A stretch of 64,000 nucleotides of DNA, taken from contig OX485804.1 in assembly GCA_950295325.1 (NCBI GenBank), positions 31,186,001 through 31,250,000 of the forward strand. Direction: 5' to 3'. Under the pieces are notes generated by a model. It had not been told where the DNA came from. It searched no databases and worked only from the letters and a program-made list of their open reading frames with translations. Below are positions 38,401 to 50,834 of the stretch, piece after piece. Positions within the stretch are counted from its first letter, which is position 1, and each line of letters starts with the position of its first letter. This stretch comes from Polytrichum commune (lineage: Eukaryota; Streptophyta; Polytrichopsida; Polytrichales; Polytrichaceae). The position numbers and the translations under genes are program-made.

Positions 38401-39335
38401 ATGACGATGCTCAAGCTTGGTTACCTAGATACTATGTGTATCTCTTCTTCTCTAAAAAAACCTAGGTGGCCAAGAGGTAGAACATCCAACACATCGTTTG
38501 ATAACGATTGTCAGATGGTCCGCCGAAACTTCCATATGGTGTTACACTCTAGTCACTCAGAAAATGACTCCAAAATGGCTTTCAAAAAGTACTACATGAT
38601 GATCCGGCATAAGAAACATTCTTACTTGGAGCGCAAACAAAAAGAACTATGTCTTCTACTCAAAAGTAACCCGAAATTATTTTGGAAGGGCTTTGGAAAA
38701 AATGATGATTTGACCCTCTCATTTGTGCCACACGAAGTAGTAGATTATTGCACAAAATTATACAACTCATGACAAAGTATGAATGATCATTTTGTTTTCA
38801 ACATTCAGCTTCCTGATGTTTTTCCAAAGGGAAAATATGGGCTCATGTGAAAGATTTAGCAAATCACAAGGTTGGCGATATCCATGGGTTGCAAATGATA
38901 TATGCAAACCAATCATAAAGCTAATTAATTTGGTGGTTACAAAGGGTTTCCCGGCTTCATGGATCATCAACATCATTCAAATGATTTGCAAATCTAGTGA
39001 AAGATATTCCCGGGTGAACTACGGGACCATAATGCTAGGAACAATCTTTGGCAAGATTTATTGGTGTGTTTTAGAAAGAAAGAAAATAGTCAATGGATGG
39101 AACTAAAAGGGGTTAGAGCAAGAAGATAAGCATGTTTCAAGGAAGGTAGATCTACTATGGATCACATCCTTACATTACGGACTATAATCAAACAAGAAGT
39201 ATTTGCAAGTCGATGTCTTCATTCTTGTTTTGTTGATTTCAAAAAAGCTTGACATAGTCCCGTGTAACAAGCTTTGGGAACTCTTCTAGAGATTAGGTGT
39301 ACCACCTCCTTTACAACAATGCAAAGATATGTAAA
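38401..39335 (+). mobile_element. LINE (non-LTR retrotransposon) reverse-transcriptase fragment
   Basis: Three frame-shifted blocks in order resemble the linker and early reverse-transcriptase part of plant non-LTR elements: a basic RHKKHSYLERKQKELCLLLKSNPKLFWKGFGK linker at about 38608-38700 followed by VVDYCTKLYNS; then ITKGFPxSW-like VVTKGFPASWIINIIQMICKS and YGTIMLGTIFGKIY at 38934-39063; then GRSTMDHILTLRTII and CFVDFKKA at 39146-39249. Stops and frameshifts separate the blocks. The catalytic YADD region, the endonuclease and the 3' end are missing. It is a dead fragment; no target-site duplication was seen. Confidence 0.75.
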
Positions 39336-40654
39336 TAATAACTATTTAGAGTTGATATGGCTGATCCATTCCAAATTTTGCTTTTTATTTTATTCTTGTA
39401 GTGTTTTTAGGTTGACCAAAAAATTTGTAGGATGCCACAATGACTTTTGACCATGATATAATAGTTTTTGACCCCAACTTTGCGATCTTGGATTATCTAG
39501 TCTTTGACATCCATCAATTTCATCTCACTTTGTCATGAAGGTGGTGAAAGGCCATTAAATTGCTACAAACATGTAAGGAAAATAACATTAGCAAGTCATG
39601 CGATTGTTGATAATGGTGAGGCTTACAAAGTAAACCTACCTTACCTATGATTGAAAGTTAAAGCGCTTAAAGTAGCCTAAATGAATGATGTTGTCCAAAG
39701 AAAATCGTCCTAAAAACAACATGTCTAGAATCATTGAAGTAGCATGCTATAATATTCCCATAAACACCTAGAGAAGGACAACCTCATTGAAAAAACATTC
39801 TACATTATAACCTACGACTAATTCAACTTCTATGACCACTGCACCAAAATGCCATATATCACATTGTAGAGGACTCTCTATTATGAAACAAAACGATTGT
39901 TTTCCTTCAAACTTTGCCATGTGTCATGCTTACATTTTTTAAGACCCACTTGTAACCAAAGTGGACACAGTGTTATTCAAACCCATAATAGTGTTGTGTA
40001 GGACTGCTAGTATTCCACTGAATATTCCCATCTATTTCCCACATCCCGTTTGAATATGGGGAATATTTTGTGGAATATTGTCAGTCCCATGGAACATTGT
40101 TATAGATTTGAATAATGTTATGGATCCTACATTTTAATACTTGATTAATATGAAATGGAGCACCTCTACGATATCTTTTGTGATGCATGATAAATCAATG
40201 AACACACATCCGGTGAGTAAGAATACGAATAGGATCCCTTGGTAGGTAACTTCCGAGAACATGCAATGTACACAATGTTAGCCACCCAATAAGAATGAGG
40301 AGCCCATGACTCTACCATCGTGCTCTACCATCATTGGCACCTATGTTTTTTTTTCCCTAGAAGTCAACATAAAGATGATAGGATATTTAGTATATTGTTA
40401 TTCAAGTTGAGCAAGCCTAAGGACACTTCAATTGTGTACCGGGTCACCCCACAATACCAAACGTACACATGAGCATGTCACGCTTATTTCCTTTTAAGCC
40501 CTCCTCCTCATACCAAGTCCAGCGTCAAATTTTGACCTAGCACAGATTTCACACCTACTTAACACACATGTATGAAATTTAATAATAATCGAGGGTGATT
40601 GGGGTAAAGTCAAAAAAAAATTAACTATTTGAGGCATAAAGAAAAAAATGCAAT
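39336..40654. other. Spacer, no gene seen
   Basis: AT-rich; repeated 'ggaatatt' words near 40010-40100 suggest a small degenerate repeat. No gene was recognised. Confidence 0.4.
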
Positions 40655-40856
40655 ATAAGTAAAATAGGGTATTTTTAAATGATTTCCCCTCCCCCCCTCA
40701 AATTATAATTACTAATAGGGTGTATCAAAATACAAGCATTTACCTTTATTTTGAAAAAATACCGTATCTTATAATCTTTTCTACAAGGTAAATAGCCCCC
40801 CGATAGATAGGTCGTAAGCGCATGTGTATGCATTAATACAAGAGGGAGTGACCCCC
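40655..40856. repeat. Dispersed C-tract repeat, copy B
   Basis: Copy of the repeat at 4276-4466 in the same orientation, ending 'agagggagtgaccccccgag'. Its 3' end CCCCCCGAG resembles the terminus of the element at 397-747, which suggests a related family. Confidence 0.6.
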
Positions 40857-42729
40857 CGAGTGTGGACTTGGTTGTGTAACATTAATGAGACTTTGTTGGT
40901 ATGACGCTGGTGCATGTTACCAAATACATGTCTGATACATGTACGATGTTGGTACATGTCTAAACATGATGACCACCATATGTATGACAATAATACATCC
41001 ACAAGTATACATGCAAACCCACGTCATGTATCAACACTTCATATAAATGCGTCTCCGCATACCAAGTTTCGTTTCCCTTCACAAACTCTCTAAAATTTGG
41101 AACCATAGGTGTACTTTGGTTCGTGCCTTCCACTATATGGCACATGGCATCATCTACATAGCAACAATTGAATCTTTAGCCTTATAATAATAATTTATTT
41201 CTTTTGATTTGGTAATCCTCATGTAGATGAAATTCATCATGTGTTAGTTGTTTCTATGTCACACTGAAGTGACTTCCAAGGATGTTTTATATTCCCAACA
41301 TATTTGGCATTTGTTGAATTATGAACATGGAGGTATTTAAATGCCGGCAAATGCGTCCCACCACATCCAATAGAACGTGCATTTCCCTAGTGCTTTAGTA
41401 AGACACATTTTTTGACACCTCCGCATTCACAAATAGCATTTCGTATTTACCAATGTTGGATTGATATCGTCTTCTCTTAATGCCATTTGGGTATCTATAA
41501 TGGGAATTTCACACTTTTTTAATACAGTAGGGTATGGATGTTTGATGGTATTTTTGTTTTTGATACAACTCGGATATATACAATGCAAGAATTTTCATAT
41601 CTAGGTAAAAAATCGCCCTAATGTTTCATTGTAGATTTGCTAATGCAACACAAGTTTTGTTTTGTAAATGTAATTCCAGCTACTAAATATGTGCAAAGTC
41701 GTGAAACTGGATCTTTACAAACAAATGACATGTCAATTGGAGAAACAAAAGATATGAGTTGATGCCTCAAATCATGCACATTAAACATATTTTAAAGCAA
41801 ACGTAAGTGACGAGAAGTTATGATAGACTTAAATTATATCTTGCTCATATTATTTTCATACGTGACATTTTCAGTGAAACCAATCAATTTGGATTCGCGA
41901 CTATTATTAGGCTTATTGTTTTGAGATGTCATAATTTTTATGACAATCAAAATAATAATTATGATTTTTTTCAACTAGAATGCATATTTATGATCTCTAA
42001 TGATACATAGCTGTATTTTCATTCTATACATTTTGATGGGTTAGATCACTCTCTTTTTTCCCTACTTTTGAAAGAACAATAGCAAATTAAGAAAAATCAT
42101 TTTTCTCGTCAAGCAAGTTGAACATAGAGAAAAGCTTATTCGAAAATTGTATTCACATTTCAAGGACCGGCTTTATCATTACCACTAAATTGACAATATT
42201 ATATATTATATCACATATAACTCCTGAGGTTAGGCTCACATGAAGACCCAAATTCATTTCCCTTGGCCTCCCGGACCCCTTTTTAAAATGGGATTTTTGA
42301 ACACGTGTGACCCACAAGTCACATAAGCGCACCTCTTGGTGCTTGTACTCTTATTTCCATGCAATGAAAAAGGTCGCATATGTTCATCCAAACTACAAAC
42401 AGCTAGTCACAAGAGTGCTTTGTCCTGGTATTATCTTATGAACACAATTGGAAGAGTCTATGTATCTAATTAAGAAATAAGCAAACTTGCACTTCCGATA
42501 ACCATAACTAAATCAGGGAAAGTCCAGATTTCAATCCGTTTTTTTTTTTGTGTGTGTGTATGTTACATTGTAGATTTGGTAATGCAACACACGAGCTTTG
42601 TTGTGTGAATGTAATCGGTAGAAGTTGGAGTTAATGTAATGAGAAAAGGAAGCAAGTAACACCCACATAAGTTACATTATATAGATCATGGGGAGACTAG
42701 AGTAGTAAGATAATTAGAGGAGGAGGCAG
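40857..42729. other. Spacer, no gene seen
   Basis: AT-rich. A block 'acattgtagatttg(c/g)taatgcaacac' occurs at about 41626 and 42567, so a short repeat is present twice. No gene was recognised. Confidence 0.45.
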
Positions 42730-44464
42730 CATTATTGAGGAGCTCCCCACAAGTGTGGTGCCTTGTCTCCCATGCCTTCACTGGAAGATGCCCGCCCCGC
42801 CCCGCCTCGCCTCGCCTCGCCTCGCCTTGTTGTCTGCCTCCCCCGGTGCGGTGCTGTTCTGTTCTGGGTGTGACCCTCCGCCATCGCCACGCAGAGTATT
42901 CAGCAACAGCATCATTTCACCCATCCCTGCACGGAGCCTCAGCTAAGTTAGAGGCCGCAAGTTGTGAGACGTGCCTGCACGAGCCAATTACAACTCTTCT
43001 CTACTCTGCTCGTCTCTTCTAGGGCACAGGATAGGGCAGGGAATGCCAACGCCCGGCCGGGGACGAGGTAGGGTCTGGTCTCTACGGTAGTTCGCAGCAG
43101 GGTATGCACAGGCTCGAAGGGATGGCGATGGCGAGCGGTGTTGGATTTTTGTTGTAGGAAGTGGCGAGAAGTTGGAGATTCGGAGGGCGGGGAGGATGTA
43201 GTATGTTGTTGGTGTTGTGGAGGTAGGCGGGCGGGCGATGAGCGAGGCGTTCATCAGATTTTGGAGGTGAGGGTGGGGGTTAGGGCAGGGCAAGGCTAGG
43301 GTTCGTTTGATGAAGAGGGGGGGTGCATTGGAAGGTGCGGTAGATGGATGGGGGAGAAGGATCTTGATCCGTCTTGCGATGGAGTGATCCGCCAGCAGCT
43401 CAGGACGTGCATCATTGCGGGCCAGAAGCTGCAAGTGACCAGAATTATGGTATTGAGGTAGTAGACCTACATCTTTTATGGTTGTGTCCCTCTCGAATTG
43501 GAAGCCGAAGTGGATCAGATTGTATTTGTAAATTGGCCGATCCATGAAGTTGAATACGCTATGCGTACGATTTCTTCTGCACTTTTTCGAACTAGGGTAT
43601 ACATGCACAAATTGGAACGCTATGCTATAATCCAACGTGGAATTTCAGTGTGGCGGTCAACCTACATGGTATTTTGGTTAACTTATATACTATGGTTTTC
43701 AGTCTATTATCGTTACGGCATTCTTCTTCTATTCCTGTAGCCCCAGTTGTGGACCTCGACAACAGTCAGTTAGTCAGCATGTGGCGGGATGACTATCTTG
43801 AATGAGTCCACATGGGGATTATCTGGTAAACAGAGCCTTTCACGGGCTCTTATGTGCGAATGATGGTAGAGCGACTAATTAGTTTGGCATTGATGCTTTT
43901 ACAAGAACTCGCTGCTGTATGTAATTGGGAAAGTTCGGTACTTTGGCGGTGTTATTGTAGGTTCGTGGTGTCTATTCTTATCTGCTGTTTGAATATCTAC
44001 ACAGAACTTGCAGCTAGGAATGCAGCAGCTCAGCTTACGTGAATTCTACCTGTTTCCAGCCCAGTCCAGTCCAGGATACCTGATCTTCAATTTGCTTCAG
44101 TTTACAAATTTTATCCACATTCTTTCTCTTAAGTTGTTTGCTGGCTTCTGGAGCTGTTCTTTCCTTTTTGGATGGTGTGTCCTCATATTGAACGATTGGT
44201 CTTATTGGATGCTGTAGGCTAAGAAGTTGAGCATAACGCTTTCGGCTGTGTGCTGGAGGTCACTTGTCGTGATGGAGCAGCCCTGAACTTGCACTTGATC
44301 GGCTACATTGTTGCAGGGCTTGACCCATAATGTTTTTGAACATTACTAGGCCTTGCCTTTGAAAACAGGTTAATGCAGTCTCAGAAAGAGGCAGCAATTT
44401 AGGAGCGTGATCCGCTCCCCCTTCTTGTGGCTTGAATTCTTGAAGGCATTAATTGTGCTCTAAA
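42730..44464 (+). other. GC-rich leader region of the golgin gene
   Basis: Composition rises sharply from about 42730, with a (cctcg)n run near 42790-42830. The sequence runs without another gene into the golgin start. It probably holds the promoter and 5' UTR, with room for a leader intron. The 215-codon minus-strand frame at 42988-43635 is Pro/Arg/Ser-rich, matches no family and is treated as spurious. Confidence 0.4.
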
Positions 44465-47215
44465 ATGGCTCCAGCAGATGTAGAGGGGTTGAGAGCTGAG
44501 AATGCTCGGCTTACAGCAGAGATGACGTCAATGAAGAAGAAAATGATGCTTGCCATGAAAAAACAGAGCTCAGAGGTGAAACTAGCACAGCAACGAGCCG
44601 AAGCTGCTGAAGCTGCCCTTGCTGCTGCTTCAAGTGGGAGCCCAAGCGCCGTTGATTCACACTCTGGAAATGAAGGCTCTGCGAGAACGTCTTTCGAGTC
44701 CAGGTCTCCTCTGACTTTGGATTCTAGCCCAGAGCAGGATGAAGTTGGTGGGGACTCTGGCGATGCTGATGTAGAGGCTTTGGGATCTGATGCACTGAGG
44801 GAGCATGACAGGGAGCTAGAGAGGGAGAATTTTGAGAAGGAACTCATGGCCATGAAGGAGACATTTGCTTTGGAAGCTCAAAAAAGTGCAGAAGAGAGAG
44901 AGAAGCTTGAAGAAGAGTTGAGGGCCATGCAATCAAAATGGGAGCAGGCAACTGAGCAAGTGGTGGAACAGAACAGGCTACTAAAATCTCAGCAGGAGGA
45001 GATGTCAAAGATTAGGGTTGAGATGGATCACATGTCTGGTACTGTTTCGCAGAATAATGAACAGCCATCCACAGATGGTTTTGATGGTGTGACTGGTCAT
45101 GAAACAAAGGATGGGTTGTCAGTGGCTTCTCTTCAGCAGCAACTCTTGCAGGCAACCAGCAAAATTCACAGCTTGGAAGCTGAACTACAGAAGCAAGCAG
45201 ACAGATTGCAGGCTGCTGAAGCTGTTACGATGGAGGCCACAAAGTCTCGAGCTATGGCTGAAGAGAAGTTGGCTGACCTTCTTCCCAAATTGCAGCAAGC
45301 TTCTGGGAAGCTAGAGGAGGAGACAAGCTCTCGGGATGTGAAGTATGCCGAGCTTGATGCTAAATTTGGACGCCTGCTGAAACGCTCAAAACAGCGTATC
45401 CAGGAGGTCCAGAAGGAGAAGGAGGACATGGAAGAACAGTTTAAAGCAGGAGAGGAGAAGTGTACACAAGCATTGGCCCGTCAGGCTGCATTGCAGGCAG
45501 ATTTGGATGCTACTCGTAATCAGGCTGGTGAAGCCATTCGAACTTTGGATTCTGAACGCCAACAGCTAACGAATTCTCTGCGCAGAGCAAAGCAGGACAT
45601 AGACGACCTTCGGCAGATGCTTGAGGCAAAGGAGCATGAACTCAACGAATCTTTCCACGCAATCTCTGAAAAGGAACAGAAGTTGTTAGAGATGGCTTCT
45701 TTACTGAAAGAGGCAGAGGAAAGTCAGGAAACTGCAATGATAGGGCTAAAGGAGACACATCAGAAGGTCATTGAGGACTATGAGTTACAACTGGCAGAAG
45801 CTGCCAAGGATCGGAACAAAGGGGACGAGTCTCTTTCTGCTTTGCAATCTCAGCTTGCTGCCAAGGAATCAAGGTTGGCAGAAGTTGAAGCAGCTAGTAG
45901 TGGTGAGTTAGTACGTTTGGGTGCCTTATTAGAGGCAGCACGAGGAGACAATCAACGGCTCCAGTCTGAGTTTGAGAAAGAAAGAGGTGGGCACCAATCA
46001 GCTGTTGCTACGTTGTTGACTAAGCTGGAAGCATCTGAGATGTTGCTTCATGACCTGGAGATGTCAGCTGCAAGCAACCGAAGTAAGCTAGAGTCTGAAT
46101 TGGAGGGGTCTCATCAGGCTTTGAGTGCTGTGCAAGAGGAGCTTGCAACAGCAAGGGCTGAAACTAAGGCCCAGTCACAAGAGTTGGCTGCTTACAAGGT
46201 GCGGGCTCATGCTCTTCTGCAAAAGAAGGAGGCTGCACTGCAAGCTGCGCAGGATTCCACAACCATGGCGGTACTAGAATCTGCAGTCCAGGAGGCGAAG
46301 GCAGAGGCTGCAGCGGCTATCGCATCCAGAGACAGTGCAATGAAAAAACTAGAGGTGGCTAAGGCTGAGTATAAGAGTCGGCTTGATACACAGGCTGGTG
46401 CTCTTGAAGATGCAGATCATCACATTCGGGACCTGACTGCTCAGCTTGAATCAAGCAAAACCTTGTTGAGGTCTCAGCAAGTTGATTATGAGCGACGCTT
46501 GGTACGAGCAGAAGAGTTGCGAAGGTCAGAGGCTCAAATTGTTGATAGCCAACCTGAAGATGCTGAGCAGGCTGCTGAGCTCGCTGCCCTTCGCCTTGCC
46601 CAGGAGCAATTGAGGGGTGAGTTTGAGTCGTATAAGGAAATGACCAACTCCATGATGACAAGCAAGGACGAAGAGATCATGCGTATCTTGGATGAGAAAG
46701 CCTCTCTTCAGAAACTTTTTCTTCAAAAGAAAGTGGATGTTGATGTTGTGGATAGATCGGTCAATAATTCACCTCCACCACTTGCAGAGCAGCAAATTCT
46801 ATCTTTGGCCAGACTTCAAGCTCAACGGGAAGAGGAAGTCAGTCAATGCAAGCGGCACATTGAGGCCCTCCAAGATGAAATCAAGGAGCTGGAACATGAA
46901 AACCGTGTCCGTATTCATCAGATTACAATACTGAAAGAAGAATTTCACAATTCGGAGCGGAACCAGAAGCGATCACATGTAGATATGACCTACGTGAAGA
47001 ATGTCATACTGAAGCTACTGGAAACTGGTGAAGTGGAGGCTCTTTTACCTGTCATTGCAATGCTTCTCCAATTTAGTCCTGATGAGCTACGGCGATGCCA
47101 AGACATGTATAAGATGCAAGCTGGGGCTGAAGTTCCACTCAGTGGGGCAGCTGCAGTTGTCGATGCTGCCACAGCTGCTCCACGTTCACTTCTCTCCAGA
47201 TTTTCTCTATCCTGA
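44465..47215 (+). CDS. GRIP-domain golgin (trans-Golgi coiled-coil tether)
   Basis: An uninterrupted frame of 916 codons. The first ATG in frame is at 44465 (MAPADVEGLRAENARL), so I start there; the four codons before it open with TTG. Residues ~5-830 are heptad-rich, with repeated EEKL, LRRA and LQAEL-like segments and few prolines: a long coiled coil, broken by a Ser/Gly/Asp-rich linker at ~60-110. The C-terminal GRIP domain begins at Tyr843 (codon at 46991): YVKNVILKLLETGEVEALLPVIAMLLQFSPDELRRCQ. This agrees closely with the plant GRIP protein, where the Tyr is the key contact for ARL1-GTP that anchors the dimer on trans-Golgi membranes. A short Ala/Ser-rich tail follows. The protein should tether vesicles at the trans-Golgi. 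It resembles the single plant GRIP golgin rather than animal golgin-245 or golgin-97. The absence of coding introns is notable for a gene of this length. Confidence 0.93.
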   Translation: MAPADVEGLRAENARLTAEMTSMKKKMMLAMKKQSSEVKLAQQRAEAAEAALAAASSGSPSAVDSHSGNEGSARTSFESRSPLTLDSSPEQDEVGGDSGDADVEALGSDALREHDRELERENFEKELMAMKETFALEAQKSAEEREKLEEELRAMQSKWEQATEQVVEQNRLLKSQQEEMSKIRVEMDHMSGTVSQNNEQPSTDGFDGVTGHETKDGLSVASLQQQLLQATSKIHSLEAELQKQADRLQAAEAVTMEATKSRAMAEEKLADLLPKLQQASGKLEEETSSRDVKYAELDAKFGRLLKRSKQRIQEVQKEKEDMEEQFKAGEEKCTQALARQAALQADLDATRNQAGEAIRTLDSERQQLTNSLRRAKQDIDDLRQMLEAKEHELNESFHAISEKEQKLLEMASLLKEAEESQETAMIGLKETHQKVIEDYELQLAEAAKDRNKGDESLSALQSQLAAKESRLAEVEAASSGELVRLGALLEAARGDNQRLQSEFEKERGGHQSAVATLLTKLEASEMLLHDLEMSAASNRSKLESELEGSHQALSAVQEELATARAETKAQSQELAAYKVRAHALLQKKEAALQAAQDSTTMAVLESAVQEAKAEAAAAIASRDSAMKKLEVAKAEYKSRLDTQAGALEDADHHIRDLTAQLESSKTLLRSQQVDYERRLVRAEELRRSEAQIVDSQPEDAEQAAELAALRLAQEQLRGEFESYKEMTNSMMTSKDEEIMRILDEKASLQKLFLQKKVDVDVVDRSVNNSPPPLAEQQILSLARLQAQREEEVSQCKRHIEALQDEIKELEHENRVRIHQITILKEEFHNSERNQKRSHVDMTYVKNVILKLLETGEVEALLPVIAMLLQFSPDELRRCQDMYKMQAGAEVPLSGAAAVVDAATAAPRSLLSRFSLS

Positions 47216-50200
47216 TAAGAGGTAGGTTTTGTAGTAAGCCTTGGGTATGGTGCAAGCAGACAGCCTGCAGAGGCCCTTACTCGTACTATCTTACCTTCTG
47301 AATTTTAGATGTAGATGGGTTTTTTTAGGTTTCATTGGTGATACTCTCAGCGTCTGTGATGTGCAAAATCCAAGGTACAAGTTATGTTACTCCTGTAATT
47401 GAGAAGCCAGACCTGATTGGGTTATGGTGGCTAATTGGAATGCATGGGCTTCCAAATCACTAGGGCAAGGTTAGCAAGCTGTTAGTCCACATCCTGAAAG
47501 TAGTGAACATTTCAAGCTGTGAAAGATATAAATATGATTTATTTTTGCCTGGGGGCTGTGGCACCAGTGTTCATGTAGTAGAACAATACGAAGTAAAATT
47601 TGTTGACCACTGCCTTGTGGTCTATTAAGCAGGTTGTAGGTACAATAGTTTCTGGTAGTGCATGGGACATACAAAGAAGAGCCCCGAGGAAAAGCAAACC
47701 TTCTTTGTGATGAGAGATGTTTGCAGAGGTATTAAATCAGTCACTATGCATTACAAACCTGAGGTGGTAAGGGTTTACTTCACCTATTGAGACTGAACCA
47801 AGGAAGCATAGAGAGACCTACTGGAGGACAGTCACAGGTGAGGGAATACATCTTTTGTGATCCTGGAGAGGCTTAATGTTTTTTAAATTGGCAATGCCAT
47901 TATTAACAAACAAGTTCTCTTATAATGTATAATGTGCACACTATCGTCTTGTGCTATATTTGTGAACCGTGGCATTGTAAGTTAAAAATTCATGAGCTTG
48001 TGACGGCAACTCTTCAACTAGCAAAGTCTGCGGTGCCTAACATGGTGTTGCAAATTTGGATGAAATCTTCCATTCGTCGTTCTCCTTGCATCCAATCCAG
48101 CTCTAGGAACCCCAATCACAAGATTCTGCCGAGCATCATTCATTAGCATCTCCTCCATTTGCATGCCTCTATTTTTGCTCAGCAGTCTGTGTGACGTTGT
48201 CTTTAACTGGAGTGACCAATTCTATAGGAGCCAAGGTCATCTTCATCTCACTTTTCTGCATCAGCCATTTGCCCGAGACTTTTCCAGATTAGGGACAAGA
48301 ATTAGTCGTTTCATGTCAACATACTACCTTGGATACACATTACGAATCTTATTGATTCAGGAACCATGGACGTTGGGTATTCAGGTGCCATTGAATGTGG
48401 AAAAATCGTGGGCCCATGTTGTAATGGACTGTTTCATTCGTGCATATGAAGTGATGTCTCGGGCCATCCTGCACCCGTCCACTCAACATGCCACAGTCGA
48501 TGATCGTATGATCGTATCCTCAGAACTTTGGACTTGCTATTGCATCAACACTTATGCACCTTTGCCCCTGCCGTCCCGGCCCTTTGCACCCTTGCATATG
48601 AATAATGTTCCGCTTCAGCCATACCTGCAATGTCCTCTGAACATCCCGTCATCGAACATTGGCCGTTTTGGAATGTTCTTGAGGATTGTGCCAATGTCCA
48701 AAGTTCCACACTTTATAGTTGATATGCACTGTTGAGGAACCTTGAGAACAGCAGATTGTGAGTGACTGCTCAATGTAGGAGTGTTTGTGGAAGATGCAGA
48801 ACATGCGATCCTGAAATTCACTGTAGATGCAGAAAGAAGCTCAAAATAAATAGTTGGCATGTCTGAGCCGATTGCTCGACAGGCACTAGGAAGACATCAT
48901 TAACCTTCAGATGTAGGGACCCCTTGAGATATTCAGTGGCCACCCTGAGGGATTTGACAGCTTCGGACAGAGTGAAGAATGCACTTATCTTCCTACATGC
49001 AATTGGGTGGAATGTCTATGGCCCCCATGCCAAACAATTTAAAAGAACTCGAGAATAGCCACCCAACCTGCCTGGTCTGCATATGATACCTCCTTGTCGC
49101 AAATATTTAGAGTAATTGGAGCAGGTTCGCGTTTGTGAAGAAGTTTCGTTAAAAATAAACAAGTCGGTGAGGCGGTTCGCAAGGCTTGACATAAATGTAA
49201 TCAGCTCAGAAAAAGGCAATGACGAAGACATCACATTACCATACAATTCTGTTTTGAAATGCGTGGCAACTACCTCTAGCGTGGTTAATATAGAGAACGT
49301 ATTTGATGAACGGACTAAGGATAATTAACCTCTTCTTTACCGGAAATAAATGCGGAGAAAGGATTGCACATGATGGCGCACTAATTGTTTCCACTCCTAT
49401 CCTTGGGCATAGTTTTCAGTTATTGCCTGCACAGAGTGTACAATGTGTATGTCAAGCTCCGCAGAGACATGAATGCTTGTGCGCTGTCTTCGCAAACGAT
49501 TGGAACAGAAAGGAGTAACTAGAAAGTCCTCAAGAAAGGCAAGCATGTCTTCGTCTATTATCTCAAGTCGACTTATTACAATTTGTACACAAACTATGTA
49601 GCCCAGAAATTGGTCAAAATGCTGTGCACAGATATGCCCGAATACACGTTTCAGTGAGAGAAACTAGAGCTTGTCACATTTGTTCATGACGACATGTGCA
49701 CATTCTCAGAAACACTTGCATATAATGAAAGTATATACATATAAATCACAAAAACCCGTCTGACACTGGAAAAGAGATACCTAGCCAGTACAGTCATTCC
49801 TAGACAGAATAAAGAAATAAATAACCCAACGTAACCCCTAGTCCTGGCCGTCCCTACGTGGTAGTACTAGACACGACTGGAGGACCGACTTCACTCTCAC
49901 GATTTAACTACCGAAAAACAGTACCACAGAGCGTCAAAATTGACAGAAAACACACTAGGAGATTGCAATCGTCTATGTCTCACTTCGCACTACCAAGACC
50001 AAATGGCATGTTCCAAAAATGGCAAGTAGTGTGAATATACATCACCGAAAACCGAAAGGAATAAACTAAGCGTAGCATGCACCATATCAGGTCTGCCAAA
50101 CATCATAGGCTTTCAATCTCCGAATTTATAAAAGCAACAGACATTACGTCTGAAGAAATGACATTGATAAGTGTCCCAGACACAACGATGTAAAATGATA

Positions 50201-50630
50201 CACCAATCCTAACTGCATCTTGACAAAAATCTGTAAATTGTTTCAAGAATGATATCTACGAATGATATGGTATACCTTGGTCCTTGGTAACAGGAGTGGA
50301 AAAACTCCCTTCAACATGCCACTGTTTCCAATGACACCGACAAGGCCCTTAAGAATCTGTCTGTCTTTCTAGATAGACAAGGAAGTTACAGGACTCCAAC
50401 TCGAATCAAACAAACATCCTTTGTGCCGCTCCGTCGATGACCACGCCCGAACAGCAACAACTCCATTCTTGCTCCAGGCGCACATCCACAAAAATAATTT
50501 AGTAACATTGACCACCACCTCGTAAAAAACATCGAAACGGCGCTCGCCATTACATACCGCCAATACACACACCACCTGCTGCCTACATTGCGTCGGCACT
50601 GTTTTCCTTTTCTTCCTTCTGCAATACTGC
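47216..50630. other. Intergenic region between golgin and AG-peptide genes
   Basis: The first several hundred bases are probably golgin 3' UTR. A 190-codon plus-strand frame at 48163-48735 and overlapping minus-strand frames at 48615-49246 were read and match no family I recognise; composition is near-genic, so a decayed gene cannot be excluded. Near 50385-50630 is the likely 3' UTR of the minus-strand AG-peptide gene. Confidence 0.35.
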
Positions 50631-50834
50631 TTACAAGTAAGCAAAACCTGCGGCGAATGCAAGCAGGCTGATCACAACACCCGCCACGCTGGCGGGGATA
50701 GCGGCCGCTGGTGCACCTGCGGTAGCAGGGGCGGGAGCAGGTGCATCCATAGCCATGGCGCTCTGCATGCTTAATGAGATAAGCAAGAAAGCAATAATGA
50801 TCATGGAGGACACGGCGAAGCTCTTGGAGGCCAT
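50631..50834 (-). CDS. Arabinogalactan peptide (AG peptide), GPI-anchored
   Basis: A 67-codon frame, ATG at 50834 and stop at 50631-50633. It has the full AG-peptide plan: an N-terminal hydrophobic signal peptide (residues 1 to about 28, ending SAMA), a very short mature part MDAPAPAPATAGAPAAA whose Ala-Pro dipeptides are the hydroxylation and arabinogalactan attachment motifs, and a C-terminal hydrophobic tail (VAGVVISLLAFAAGFAYL) that would be replaced by a GPI anchor, with small residues (AAIPAS) as a plausible cleavage zone. Such peptides act at the outer plasma membrane and cell wall in growth and signalling; the specific role is unknown. It is about the usual family length. A GA run just upstream of the ATG (about 50844-50855) lies in the probable 5' UTR. 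Longer frames overlapping it in other phases are shadows. Confidence 0.88.
   Translation of the reverse strand: MASKSFAVSSMIIIAFLLISLSMQSAMAMDAPAPAPATAGAPAAAIPASVAGVVISLLAFAAGFAYL

Noticed and set aside
42988-43635. 215-codon minus-strand frame
   Set aside because: Lies in the GC-rich leader of the golgin gene, is low-complexity Pro/Arg/Ser sequence and matches no family.
44449-44853. 134-codon minus-strand frame rich in Ser and Ala
   Set aside because: Antisense shadow of the golgin coding region.
48163-48735. 190-codon plus-strand frame
   Set aside because: No recognisable domain, signal or neighbour logic; overlapped by minus-strand frames. Kept only as a remark in the intergenic entry.
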